64,000 nucleotides of DNA. Source: Euglena gracilis. Lineage: Eukaryota > Euglenida > Euglenophyceae > Euglenales. Positions 8,258-20,501 of the stretch are shown piece by piece. The notes below the pieces were generated by a model. That model did not search any database. It worked only from the letters and a program-made list of their open reading frames with translations, and had not been told where the DNA came from. Where the stretch lies: the NCBI GenBank assembly GCA_039621445.1, contig CP154955.1:34850640-34914639 (forward strand). The letters run 5' to 3'. Numbering within the stretch: the first letter of the stretch is position 1; each line of letters starts with the position of its first letter. Made by a program: the position numbers and the translations under genes.

Positions 8258-11200
8258 ATGGCAGAGGCCGCGGCGGAGGAGGAGGGGGCCTACCGGGCCC
8301 ACTTCCTCGCCGGCCTGGCCGACGGCCAGCGGGTCGCCCAGGGCTGCCAGGCGGTGTTCCAGCACTATGGGCAGCTGCTCGCCCAGCCCAGCCCTCCCCT
8401 CCGCCCCACAGCGCCACACACCAATCCATTTCGTTTTTGCGCCGTGACGTGGCTCCTGCGGCTGTGCTAGTTGGTTGGCTTTGTTTCGCAGACCCACGTT
8501 CATGCATTCACGTGCCACCTTGTAAACTCCCCCCCAAATATAAAGCCCCCCCCTCGGCTTTATATTTGGACGGGATTTCTAGACCCTCAGGGGGGGGGCT
8601 TTATATTTGGGGGGGGGATTAAACTTTTGGGGGTGGCTTCCATGACCTTCAGCAGCCTTTATTTGTGGCGGAATACCAATTTTATGCCAAATTTCCGTTG
8701 TGTACCTCCTATTTTTCCCAGAAATCGGCAATTATTATGCAAGTTGGAGCATTTTTGGTGAAAAAATGTTGTATCGACCCAAAATTTTCAAATTTTCCTG
8801 ACTGATGCCAGCGTCTGGCTCCCCAATCAGGGGGGGGGGGCTTTATATTTGGGCGGCAAAATCAAAACCGGGCTTATATTTGGGGGGGGGGTGCCCCCAA
8901 TCACACACGGCGGCATCCAACAACTCCTGTGGCCTGCCCCCCAGGTTGGCTGGTGTCAGTCGGGAGGTCTGCCCGGGATCCGCCAGCAGCGGAAGGAGAT
9001 CGAGACGCTGGCCGCCCAGAACTCGGCCCTGACCCACGCCAATAAGCGCCTGGAGGCCGACGCGCTCAGCCAGAGGTGTGCTGCTGCTGCGGAGCCGGAC
9101 GTGCGCTGGCGGCCGCCAGTGAGGCCGGGGCGGCGATGCTTTCCGCCTCAACAGAAGCACGACGACTGCGGTGGCAAACGCCAACCCCGGAGGCTGAAAG
9201 CCACCCGCCACGGCGACGGCCGACCTCACCTCAGTGGGGGGGGATGCCTACCTGGGCCTCCAAGGCACCCGATCCGACCCCCATCGAGGTGGGGAGGGGG
9301 GTTGGGCACATCCCCAACAGTGCCGGGGGGCCACCCCCCGCCCCGGGGTGGTCAATTCTGCCCAGCGGCGTACACGGCGCAGGCTGACCAGTCATCCCAC
9401 CGCAGCCCGAGGGAGGCGAGGGTCAGAATGGGGCAGGGCCCCCTGGGGGGGGGCAAGGAACACGGTGGGGCGGGAAACAGGGAAAGGACCAAGTTCGACT
9501 TTGCCACGGCGATGTGCCCCCCCCCACCGGTGCAGGGCGGCGGGGGCGGCGGGGGAGGCGGCGGACGCGCGGCTGCGGGAGCTGGAGCAGGAGCGGGGCC
9601 GCCTGGAGGAGGAGCTGCGGGGCAACTACCGCATGATCAAGGACCACGACGCGGAGTTCGTCAAGCTGCACAAGGAGACCATGGACCTGCGGGCCAAGGT
9701 TTCCCTCCCCCCACCCCACCCCCCTCGGACAGTAACCGCGCTGTCGTCTGATCCGGTCGTCTTCCGAGTCCCATGTGCCTTCGGGAGGTGAGTCTCCTCA
9801 AGGGGGTCCGGCCGCTGGCTGGGAAAAGGGTGCTGGCTGGACCCGGGGGGGGGGGTCCAGGGGGCTGGGACCAGCTGGTTATACCCAAAAATAAGCAAAA
9901 AAGAACGCCCTCCTGGGCCATCCTGACGAAGCCCGCCTGAAAAAATCTTGGGGTCAAGAATTGTCCAAAATGGCATTTGAATGTTTTTTTGGAGGTTCGC
10001 CTCAAAATTTTGGCCAAAAACTTCCAACCCAGCTGCATTTGGTCCCCCGGGGCATATCCCGCCCTCCTTCCCTTGGCCAAGGCTGGCAGCACCACCCCTC
10101 CCCCCCCCACAGGTGGAGCAGCGGGACAAGGATGTGGCCCGGCTTCAGGCGGAGGTGGCACAGCTCACGGAGCTGCACCGGACGGCGGAGGCGCAGGCCA
10201 AGGCGCTGGCAGACCGGGCCCAGGCCCTGCGGCAGCAGCTGAAGGAGTCCGGTGTGTGCCACACACACCCCGGCACACGCACAATGAGTGTGTTTCCGGC
10301 AAGGTTTCTTTCAATTGGGGGGGGGACGCTGTGCCGTATTTATTTGGATTTTTTTGGGGGGGAGAGAAGGGGTCTTTGTTTTGGAGAGAAACACACGAAT
10401 TTCTGCATTTTTTTCCAACGATTTTTGATTCTGCCAACTTTTGTGCCCAACGTTATCTTCATACAATGTGTCTGTGCATTGCATCCACAACGTGTGCATG
10501 CACGCGAACCTGTTGCGGTTGGCCGCAGAGGAGGGGCGGGAGCTGCTGTTGAAGGAGGTGCATGGCTGGAAGGAGCTGGCAGACGAAAGCCCTGTGGGGC
10601 CCCTGCGGGAGGAGAACAACCGCCTCGTTCAGCGCCTCATCGACCAGAAGATGCAGGAGATGGAGACGGTCAACGCGATGACGGAGCTGAACCAGGCCCA
10701 CGTGTGCCCACCCCGGCGGTTCCTGGGGCAGTTCCCGTTTTCGTAGATCGACTGTCCCGTGGATGTTGCACCGCGCCATGCTGGGGAAACGACCCCACCC
10801 CTGCACACACATGGATATAACGATCCCTTTTGGATTTTTCACCAGCCACTAAAGCAAAAAGCAAGGCAAATGAACCTTCCCCCTGTGCAAGACATTCCGT
10901 GTTGTTGACACAACCCTCGTGTCAACGACAAATTTCCAAGGCTTCCTGGAAGTTTACACTGAATTACTGTTACATTGACACACCATGTCGTTGACATACT
11001 CTCTATGTCAATGACACCGTGAAATTTCCGTGCCTGGGACAGGGGGGCAAGGTACACGGAAGGAGCTGCGCACAAACCTGTATGAATGTGTCTGAAATTT
11101 TAGCAGATGTTCATGTGCATGCATCTGAAGTCCCCAGGGCCATTGACCCGGGTTGTGCCCAAATTCCCAAACCTGGCAGGGGGGAAAAGGAAATAAATGA

Positions 11201-14200
11201 TGGTTCCTGGCATCTCCTTTTTGGAACACTGTAAATGCTGCTGGAAATCGTTCCCAAACAACCTGGAAGGGGGAAGGCCAAACCGATGGTTCTAGTGATC
11301 TGGCACTCCGCCACGTCATTTGGGGGTTTCATCGGCACGTGTCTGTCTGCATGTGCATGTATGTATGTATGTATGTATGTATGTATGTACCTCCCCCCCC
11401 CCAAGCCCAATGAACACTGAGGTGACAATCTAGACGGTCCGAACGGGGGGTGTTCATTGGGCTTTGGGTACGGTTTCTGTGCAGATAAGGTATATGGTGA
11501 CAGTCCAGACGGTCCGAACACCCGCTGTTCATTGGGCAAGGGTGTTCATTAGGCATGGGGGGGGAGGTATGTATGTATGTATGTATGTATGTATGTATGT
11601 ATGTATGTATGTATGTATGTATGTATGTATGTATGTATGTATGTATGTATGTATGTATGTATGTATGTATGAATGAATGTATGTATCCATGCATGTACGT
11701 ATCCATGCATGTATGTATGTATGTATGTATGTATGTATGTATGTATGTATGTATGTATGTATGTATGTATGTATGTATGTATGTATGAATGAATGAATGT
11801 ATGTATCCATGCATGTACGTATCCATGCATGTATGTATGTATGTATGTATGTATGTATGTATGTATGTATGTATGTATGTATGTATGCAGGCATCCATGC
11901 ATGTATGTATGTATGTATGTATGAATGTCTGTATGTCTGTATGTATGTATATGTGTGTATGTATGTGTGAAAACATATGTATATGTATATGCATATGCAT
12001 ATGCATATGCATATGCATATGCATATGCATATGCATATGCATATGTATAAATGTATACATACATATATAAACATATATACCTGCCAGGAGCGGAAGATCC
12101 AGATGCTGGAGGCGGAGCTGCGGGATTTGAAGTCCGGCGCCACGGAGCGGATGGTGCAGGGCCTGCGCAGCATCCCCACCTCCGAGAGCGTCAGCGTGGA
12201 CAAACCGCCTGCGGAGGCGGTGCAGCGGCTGGACGCCCACACCGGGGAGTGCGACATGGTGGCGTTCAACCCGCTGGGGACGCTGGTGGCCACGGGTGTG
12301 GCGCTTCCCCGGTCCAGCTCCGGGGGTGGGAGTTGGCAGGAATTGGATACGGATCAGTGGGTCGCTGAAGCTGCAGGGGACCCTGGGGTGTCCTTCCAGC
12401 AGACAGCCTTTTCCCCCAACCCCCTCCCCCACATTCCCGAAGTATAATTCCTGTCCAGCAGCCAGGAGGACCTCTGGATGGTGACAGATTTTTTTTGGAA
12501 ATGCAAAATATGCTAAAGAATGGGTGAGAATTGGTTGCAAAATGGGTTGTCAGCTTAAGATTTTGGAGGAAATAATTTTTTTTGCATAAATTTGCAGTTT
12601 TTTTTAATTTTGCATCCCCCCCCCCCGGGGGGATGACTGACTGGAGTGACTGACTGGTTTTTGGCTCCAGACCCCCTGGGGATCGGCCAGGATTTGCCGA
12701 AATTGACCACTCGGCACTGAAGGTGCCAGAAGTTTTTTGGATTTTTGACCAAATTTTTTTGATTCCTGGCCATTTTTGGCCGAGTGGCCAAAGTGGCTGA
12801 ACCCCAGGGGGGGGATAGGAAGTGAGTGACTGGTTTTTGAAATGTGACGTCTTTTGAAAGTGGAAAGTGACCCCCTCCCCCCGGGGGGTCAGTAAGCAAT
12901 GGTGTGGCCTTGTCCCTGTGTCTGTGGCCTTTGCACCACACCCACCACTACAGGCGGGGCGGACAAACGCATCAAGGTGTGGGACGCCAAGACGTACGAG
13001 GTGGTGCACTCCTTCACGGGACCCAACGCCAGCGTGATCCGCGTCTGCTTCTCCGCGGCGGGGGACCGCCTGCTGGCGGGCTGCAACGACAACGCATGCT
13101 ACGTCATGGTGGTCGGCCAGAACCGCCTGTTCTGCTCCCTGACGGGGCACACCGAGAAGGCCTGCGCTGCTGCCCCTCGTGCTGGTGAATGAGCTTTGTT
13201 ACAGCTATACAACATTGCTCTGGGAACCCTGGGAGGTTTCAATTATCAATTATCAAGTTCAATTCAATTATCAATTCAATTTTAATAAAATGAATTATTA
13301 ATTAAGATTTCGGGTGGCAAGGAAAGGTGGAAAAGTCATCGTGAAAACTCTCCCCCTTGGGTGTGAATTTTTTGACACTCTACCTCTGTAAACCCCTGTC
13401 CATCGGCAGCCCTCCTGGCTGTGGTTTTGGCTTTGGAACCTGAGGGTCCAAAGCCAATACCACAGCCAGCAACTGAGGCCTTTTCTTCTCAATTGATTTT
13501 TCCGAAAACAAAGAGGAGCAGTGGAGGGGGAGGAGCTTTGGTCTGCTCTTCTCAGATCTGCAAACCACGGCGACAAATGGTCCGGTCTGCGTCAACAGCT
13601 GCACGCTTCCTCCGGCCCATCCCCCCGCCCCTGCCCTCGCACCGCGTGTTCCTGTTTCCCCCCGGCGGCCACAGGTGTGGGGCTGCGGGTTCGGGCTGGA
13701 CTCCAAGGTGGTGGTCACCGCCGCCCACGACCGCACCGTCCGCTGGTGGGACCTGCAGAGCAGCGGCCGCTGCGTGAAGACCGCGCTGTGCGGCAGCAGC
13801 TGCAACGACCTGGCGGTGCACCCCGGTCTGTGGCGGCTTCCGACCCCCAGCACCCCCCCCCGGCGGATATATCTCCGCGCACTCGGCCGTACATAAATCC
13901 ATGCACCCATGCTCTGTGCACATATGCAGTTACAACCGCATGGCAGTTGCTGCAATCCAGAGGGTCGGCGGCCCGCTGGGTGTCGGCGAACCTTTTCCAT
14001 TTGATGCCAACCAGGCCGTCTTTTAGTTGGGTGCCGCCCCCCCCCCGGGGGGGGGGGGGGGTGCCTGCCTGGGCAGGCACCCCAAGGCACTCCAAATCCG
14101 ACCCCCCCGGGGGGGGGGGTCGGGCACACGGCCAAAAGTGCCCTAGCACAACCCCGGTGCCGAAGGCTCCGGGAGCCAAAAATGGCTAATTTTCAAAGGA

Positions 14201-16587
14201 ATGTGCCTGGGCACAGGCCGAAATCCGACCCCCCCGGGGGGGGTGGTGCCTGCCTGGGCAGGCACTCACAGGCACTCCGGACCCCCCTCCCCCCCCCGGG
14301 GTTGGTAAAAAACAGCCTGATGCCAACCATCGGCGAATCTTTTCCATCCTATGCCAACCATCGGCGAATCTTTTCCATCCGATGCCAACCATCCTTTTTG
14401 CAGATTGATTTCTTCCCTCGCCTCAATCCACCCTCGAGGGATGCCATGTCACATTTTGTGGGCAACCTCCCTCTCCCACTGCCCCAAGGACGTTTGAACC
14501 CCCTCCCCAAAGATAAGATTTCCCCAAAGATAAGACCCCCCAAAAATGAGACCTGCCAAACTTCAAAAAAAAACCTGCCCACCAAAAAATCAAGACCATC
14601 TCGGATTTGGGGGAAATCCAAAAAATATTCCTCGCAAAAACTGTTTGAATGCCATAAATGCGTGTCTTTTTTAATTTTGAACCCTTTTTGATTTTTATCT
14701 TTCTTTGTATCCTTACCCTTTTTGATGTGTTCAAATGGAGATTTTTCGAAAATATTTGTTCATGGTGAAAAGTTCCGCCTATTTTGGGACCCTCCCGCAG
14801 GAAGACTGTTTTCTGGCCGAAGTTTTCAGCAAAAAGTCAACCCAAAAAAATAAATTTACCCCTGGGATTCTCAGCTGCCAATTCAAGAATCGAGCCAGGG
14901 AAAATTCAGGGGGGGTTACGGGCGCTGTGGCGCCAGATTCCTTGCCCCATTGCCCCTCAGGGTCTGACATTATATGCACGGCTCACCTGGACCATGCAAT
15001 GGATGGCTCCTGCTTCAAAGCAGGCAGGCGGAGACCGGTTTCTTTGGATTGGCTGGATGGTTTTTGCTCTGAGATCCTCTCGGGAGGAGTGAAATTTCGG
15101 GTTTGTGCCCACCAAGTCAGTTTCCCCATAAGGGATTAACCCCTGCAAATGGCCAGAAATTTCTCTAGTTCGATTTTTACTGCAATCAAAACCTTTCTTT
15201 CGGGTTCGGTTGGATTTCCCCGTGACCCATTCGCTCTCCTCCGAATTTTGCCTTAAACCTCTTCAACCTCGGAATACATTCCAGAGGTGTCCAACAGAGC
15301 AGGGAATTGATTTACTTTACAATAAAAGGAATGAAACAGGCTCCCCCCCCACCCCGGGGCCATTGCATGCCCTGGACTCGCAGCTCAAGTTCTGGGATCC
15401 CCGGACGTACAAGGTGGTGCACTCCATCGAGGACGCCTTCGAGGGCCGCGCGCAGGTCACATCCGTTTGCCTGACCCCCGACTCCAGCCCCCAGCGTGGC
15501 GCTCCGACCCCGGACCCCCTGCCAGGCGCCGAGGGTCAAGCCCAGAGGTGCACTGATTTGCGGTCATTTCGCACCACGCTGATTTCCTCCCCCCCCCCCT
15601 ATCCAAGGCACAACGTGTCGTTGGCACACCATCTGTGTCAATAACAGATTTCTGGAACATGAAAGTGCCTGTTCAGGCTTGGCATGATTGAAAAAGGCAG
15701 TCAGTGCTCGCGCATTCTTTTCACATTTTTTTCATTTTTCATTTTTTCCCTTTTTTTTCCTTTTTTTGCTCGTTCGCCCTCCCCCCCACACGCCTCGCGT
15801 CGCCACCGAGCGCCGCGCTGCGGCCGGCGTGCTGGCGAGCGGGCGGGACGGCGTCCTCAAGATCTTTGACCTGCGGACGTACGAGGCGACCCACACGTTC
15901 GGGGGCAAGGACATGGTGGCCAGCATCAACCACTACAAGGCGTGCATGAGCCCGGACGGGAAGTACGTCGCCGCAGGTGCGCGTTGGCCTCTGTGTTGTC
16001 ATCATGTTGTCGTCGTGGTTGTTGGTCTTTTTTTTGCTTTGTTTTATCAGAATGGTCGGAAGGGTCCTCCCTACATAAAAAAGCAGTTATTTAGCCTGCC
16101 CCTGCTGCTGCTGACTTAGTGCGTCGGAAGTTACCACCCAGGGCAGCCTTGCGGGGGGGTGGGGGCTGGGGTGGCTTTGTGCGTTGAACGCAGCGTCCTC
16201 TGTGCTCTGTGTTATTGCGTCAGCAGCTCAAGGGTTCTGTTTTGGTGTTACTCACGATTGTTTGGGTTGGCACCAGCGGCCAGGATATTTTTCTTTCAAA
16301 TCCCACAGCCAACCTCCCCTGTGGGTGCCCACACTTGTCCAGTCCTCAGATCACCCACCGGGTGGGGGGCTCATGGCCAAATCCCCACTCCCCACGTCGC
16401 CCTGCCAGGCAGCAGCAGCCGGCTGCACGCCAACAACCAGACGCTGTGCGTGTGGGACATGAAGGGCCGCTTGGTGGCCCGCCTCAAGGAGGGCCACGTG
16501 GGACCCATCACGAGCTGTGCCTGGCACCCCGACGCGACCGCCCTCCTATCCACCGGTCACGATGGCAAACTGATCGTGTGGAAGTGA
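8258..16587 (+). CDS. ATG16: Autophagy protein ATG16 (coiled coil + WD40), 11 exons
   Basis: ATG16 binds ATG5 of the ATG12-ATG5 conjugate, dimerises by its coiled coil and directs ATG8 lipidation on the phagophore. Exons: 8258-8443, 8990-9075, 9536-9698, 10113-10251, 10529-10701, 12088-12295, 12954-13159, 13675-13825, about 15340-15475, 15811-15976, 16409-16587 (TGA). Most phases agree between neighbours. Exon 1 gives an ATG5-binding-like helix (HYGQLLAQ), exons 2-6 a Glu/Leu-rich coiled coil, and exons 6-11 the WD blades (IKVWD, VRWWD, LKFWD, LKIFD, LCVWD, LIVWK end). CGSSCNDLAV in blade 3 and SPDGKYVAAG match animal ATG16L closely. The total is near 590 residues; human ATG16L1 has 607. Exon 7 ends before GC, and the exon 9/10 border has no clear GT. 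Confidence 0.9.
8444..8989 (+). other. ATG16 intron 1 with G-rich TTTATATTTGGGGG repeats
   Basis: Holds inverted cccccaaatataaagcccc / ggggctttatatttggggg units at 8528-8618 and a partner fragment at 8828-8890. They belong to the family seen in full at 49.6 and 56.8 kb. TAAAC flanks the first block on both sides (8523-8527 and about 8621-8625), possibly a 5-bp duplication. Confidence 0.5.
10702..12087 (+). repeat. ATG16 intron 5: (ATGT)n and (CATATG)n microsatellites
   Basis: The intron begins GTGTGC at 10702 and ends CTGCCAG at 12087. It contains small inverted repeats such as gtcgttgaca...tgtcaatgac (10890-11015). It also has a duplicated block with gacggtccgaac and tgttcattggg (about 11430-11540), long (ATGT)n runs (11359-11388, 11568-11785, 11829-11940) broken by paired ATCCATGCATG units, and a (CATATG)n run at about 11978-12047. 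The tyrosine/methionine/cysteine-repeat open frames here are artefacts of the microsatellite. Confidence 0.85.
12296..12953 (+). repeat. ATG16 intron 6 with a GTGACTGACTGG-family repeat
   Basis: Between GTGTGGC (12296) and CTACAG (12953). From about 12615 to 12900 it carries a dispersed repeat: ccccccggggggatgactgactgg at one end, gaccccctccccccggggggtcagtaagcaatgg at the other. Relatives lie at 39411-39700 and 41188-41465. The shared ends use a CCCCCGGGGG palindrome. Confidence 0.6.
14012..14319. mobile_element. hAT-type MITE, 308 bp, copy 1 (in ATG16 intron)
   Basis: Starts CAGGCCGTCTTTTAGTTGGG and ends ggttggtaaaaaacagcctg (inverted termini). It is flanked by ATGCCAAC on both sides (14004-14011 and 14320-14327), a perfect 8-bp duplication. 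The target is an array of about 31-36-bp units with gatgccaaccatcggcgaa (13983-14395). The interior contains tgcctgcctgggcaggca palindromes and CCCCCCGGGGGG blocks. A sister copy of the same length is at 48147-48454. Confidence 0.75.
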
Positions 16588-17999
16588 CCCCCACTCTGAA
16601 GTGACCCCCTGCGAGACGCGACACCAACTCCGCACTGACGCTGTACAGTACCCCCACAACCACCACCACCTGCGCCCCATCTGTGTGCCATTGGCAACCC
16701 ACCAGAGCGACAGGTGCGTGCAGAGAAAAGAAGAAGAAGAAGAAGATACAAAGGAGAATGACGTTTGAGAAACGATGGAACCCACCATTTATGGAGGTTG
16801 TCTGATGGTGAATTTTTTGTTTGGATTTTTGCTGAAAGAATTTTGGCCGAAAATCCACCTCCCACGGGGGGCGGGGGGGGCAAAAAAATGGTGAACCAGG
16901 ATTTTTTGATGTAAAGAAATATCCCAATACACGTTTCACAATCCCAATTTTAACACATGGAAAATGGGAATGAAAGAAGAAAACTCAAAAAAAAACCAAA
17001 AAAATGACCGTTGTTGGGCGCATTACATTTTTAGTGGGCTGATTTCTTTTATTTTCCCCAAAAATTGTCGTAAAAGGAGGGTTGTTGCATTATACACACC
17101 CACTGTGTCTATGGGTGCGAGAGTGTATGCACAACGGACACGTGCATGCCTGATGTGTGGATGAATTGGTCTTTTGGGATCTATTTGGGTGTGACTGAGC
17201 GTGACTTGGGGTGACTGGGCGTGACTGGAAAGTTTGGGCCACATCTGGCCAACTCTGGCCACCTTTGGCCACGTTTGGCTTTTTTTTTGGCCATTTGTGG
17301 CCACTTTTGGCCAAATTTGGCCTTTTCCGGCGCTGGGATATTTGTGTGACGACTGGTTGTAGTGAGCGTCACGGATAGATGGGAAGCCCTTCGGTTTTGA
17401 CATCGGTGGTAAGGGTCCGGACCACTTCCCTCCCCCCCAGATGTTGGAAGGGGGTGTCCAGGACCCCACCCCCCTTAACAGGTTCCAAAATTAGCGAAAA
17501 TTTTTTCCGGCACACATGAGCGAATGCAATGAGCAAAAAGAGTAAAAAATGTCCTTTTCTTTGAGCATATTGCACTTTTTTTTTTATGTTTGGTGTTTTC
17601 CACATGAAAAGCGCGTTTAAGATATTTCAAAGAAAATAGTCACCAATTTTGGCCTGATATCCGGCCTTTGCTGGTCCACAAAACCGCAAAATTTCCCGAC
17701 CCCCTTCCGTTTCGAGATTGGAGGGGGGCGACCCATCCTCCCCCCCTGCGTGTTGGCGGTCTGGACACCCCCCAAGGCTTCCCAACCATCCCTGGTGAGA
17801 GTGATTGAGAGTGACTGGGCGTGACTGGACTGGAATTCTGGATGCCCATAGGTGCTTGTCTGTTGTGTGTGTGTGTGTGTGTGCTAGTTGGTGGGTGTGG
17901 TGGGTGGGTTGGTGGGTCGGTGGGCGGGTGGGTGGGTGGGTGGATGGGTGGGTGTGTGGGTGTGGGCGTGGGTGTGGGTGTGGGTGTGTGGGGGGGGGG

Positions 18000-18030
<31 letters not shown>

Positions 18031-18123
18031 TGAGCCTGTGCGTTTTGGTGGGTTGGTGAATTGGTCGATAAGGCCTCCATTGTTTTGCCTTCCCCTTCTG
18101 CTGTCTTTTTCCCCTGTGCAGCC
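16588..18123. other. ATG16-AP4E intergenic region
   Basis: 1.5 kb without a supported gene. Contains G-rich and A-rich tracts, a run of TGGCCAC/TTTGGCC near-repeats (17235-17330) with gtgactgagcgtgactgggcgtgac nearby, a GT microsatellite (17865-17883), GGTGGGTGG repeats (17885-17960) and a second GT tract (17999-18026). Any ATG16 3' end and AP4E promoter must lie here, but no poly(A) signal or core promoter is distinctive. Confidence 0.4.
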
Positions 18124-20465
18124 ATGTCTGCAGTCCATGCGCCGCCCCATCGTTCTCCAGTGTTCTTGCAGTTCATTTCCCGTCTGATGTCTGCCAGTGG
18201 ACACGATGAGGAGGAGGAGATCACACAGGGGCAGGCCCACGCATGTTATGCATGAGTAAATGTGAGACGGTTATCGGGTGTGGGGCCCTATAGTTTGGCT
18301 GTCATCCGGGGTGTGGGTGGGGCTGGGGCCGACCAGCTGGCCACGCTGAGGGCCCAGCTCCCCGCCATGGAGGCAGACTGGGCCACGCTGGCGGAGGGCG
18401 TGCTGCAGGCGCTGTACTGCGAGATGCTCGGCCGCCGGGCGCCCGTCGGCCACCCGGCGGCCATCAAGCTGGCGGCGGCCCCCAGCCTGGCGGAGAAGTG
18501 GATGGGCCACCTGGCGATGCGGCTCATTGCCATGGATTCATTGAACCCCCCACCGCCGGGCCGGGCCGGGCCGGGGAGTCGGCTTTTTTGAGTGCGGTGG
18601 GTGGGTGTTGGCCCAACAAAAAAAGTGCCGGGGGGTTGGGGGCACCGAGGGAGTCCATGCCCGCGGTGCCCCCCGCCAGCCCCCTCGTGCTGCTCACCCT
18701 CGCCACCCTGCGCCGCAGCCAGGGCCAGGCGGCCTCCCCCCCCCTTCCCCTCCCTGGACTCACACACTCAGATTGCGCAGGTTGAATTGCGCCCGCTGTG
18801 TTCAGAGGGTTTCTTTGGCGGTCATTCTCAGGGTTGCAATGTAGCGATGACTGGCTCACTGGCTTCATTCATTGTTATATATACAAATCGGAATAAATGT
18901 TCTTGACCCACCACCGAGTTATAGGCTACCTCCTCAGGCCAACCAACCAAAGACGAACCCCCCCCTGGTTAAGAGAAATGTGGGAGTTTTTTTTGGCTGC
19001 TGAACCCCTTTTGCAATTTTTATCATTTTTTTGATAAAATTTGCCAAATTTGGTAATTTGGGGGTGCTTCAACCCTTCACTTGCCACCCTCATTCGTACC
19101 CCCCCCCCCGCTGTCGCCCGCCACCGAACCAGACCTCATAACCCCCAGGGGTTCATAAGGGGGAGGTCTGGAACATTTCCATGAACAGCAGCGTCACAAC
19201 GTCGTGCCCAACTCAAGAGGGGAGGGGGTGCCCCCCCCCTCCCCCCGCCCTGCCGCCGACCTCCACAGCGCCAACTTCCTCGAGGTGTGCGCCGCGCTGG
19301 CGTCCGCGGCGGCCGTCCTCCCCGCGGACCTCCTCGACGCCGCCCTCCTCGACCGCTGCCTCGCCCTCGGGCCCCACCCGCAGTGGCCCGTCCGCCGGCG
19401 GGCCCTCACCACGCTGCACGCCTTCTGCCGCCGCCACCCGCCGCTGTGGGGCCAGGCGGCCCCCTCGGGCCCCGCAGGGTGTCGCGTGCGGCCGGGCTGG
19501 ATGGGCATCCCGGACCCCCTGCGGGTGGGTGGGGGGGGTGGCTGGGGGAGTGGACCCCCACCCCGTCCTGCTGGGCGTTTGGGGGGAGGGGATCCCCCCC
19601 CCAGGCCCTGATGGCCAACGCTGCTCATGGAACGACGCCGTAGTACGTGGAGCGGCTTGGGTGGGCATCCCCGACGCCCAGAACGAGACCGCAGGCGATG
19701 GAGGTCCGCAAACGGTCCCGCTCCTGAACCCGCCCCTGCCTTTGGCGTCGGGGAGGGGGCCGCCTGGGGGCACTTCGGAGCGGCTGTGGGTCGCTCTGCG
19801 GCGCGGCCTCGGGGACCCAGGGCCAGAGGGGGTGGAGGCGTGGTGGGAGGCCGGGCTTGTGTGCCCCGGTGCCGCTTGGAAGCCCCACAGAACTGTCTCT
19901 GACCTCCCGGCCCCGAGGACACCAAAGTCCCCAGTGTGGGGGATGCTGGTGTGCCCCTGATGGAGTTAGCCGTAGAACGTTGGGAAACACCCCGTCACCC
20001 AAACAACTCCTTTGGGGCTTGAACTGCACTACACATCACACACACACACACACATACGTCACGCGCGCACACATACACACATACACACATACACACACAC
20101 ACATGCATACACACATACACGCACAACGTGTTCAGTCGCGATGGCTTGCTCTTTCCTGGCTCAATTTGAAGTGTCGTAGCTTGAATGGGAAAGGCCAACC
20201 AGACCCGAAAGTCCCAACCCCCACCCTCCAAGCCAGGTGCACCACACTGGGGATGGGAGTTGCGTACCGAGGGGCAGGGCCAGCCCGCCCGCCCTGCCGG
20301 CAGCCCTCCGTGGCCCATGCCGCCCTCAACTGGCTGTGCGACGCCGCGGCCCACCTCGCCCCGGCGGAGCTGCCAGCGATTGCTGCGAAGGTCGTCCCGG
20401 CACTGCTCAGCATCCTGCAGCAGGTGTGCAACCCGCTTTCCTCCGGAGTGGATGGCTGGCTGTAT

Positions 20466-20501
<36 letters not shown>

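Noticed and set aside
11529-12540. Long open frames of Tyr-Ile-His-Thr or Met-Tyr-Val-Cys repeats on both strands
   Set aside because: They are translations of the ATGT microsatellite; a 4-bp repeat without stops is open in every frame.
12266-13150. A 294-codon minus-strand frame opposite ATG16
   Set aside because: It is the antisense shadow of WD40 exons 6-7 and an intronic repeat; the plus strand has the WD repeats.
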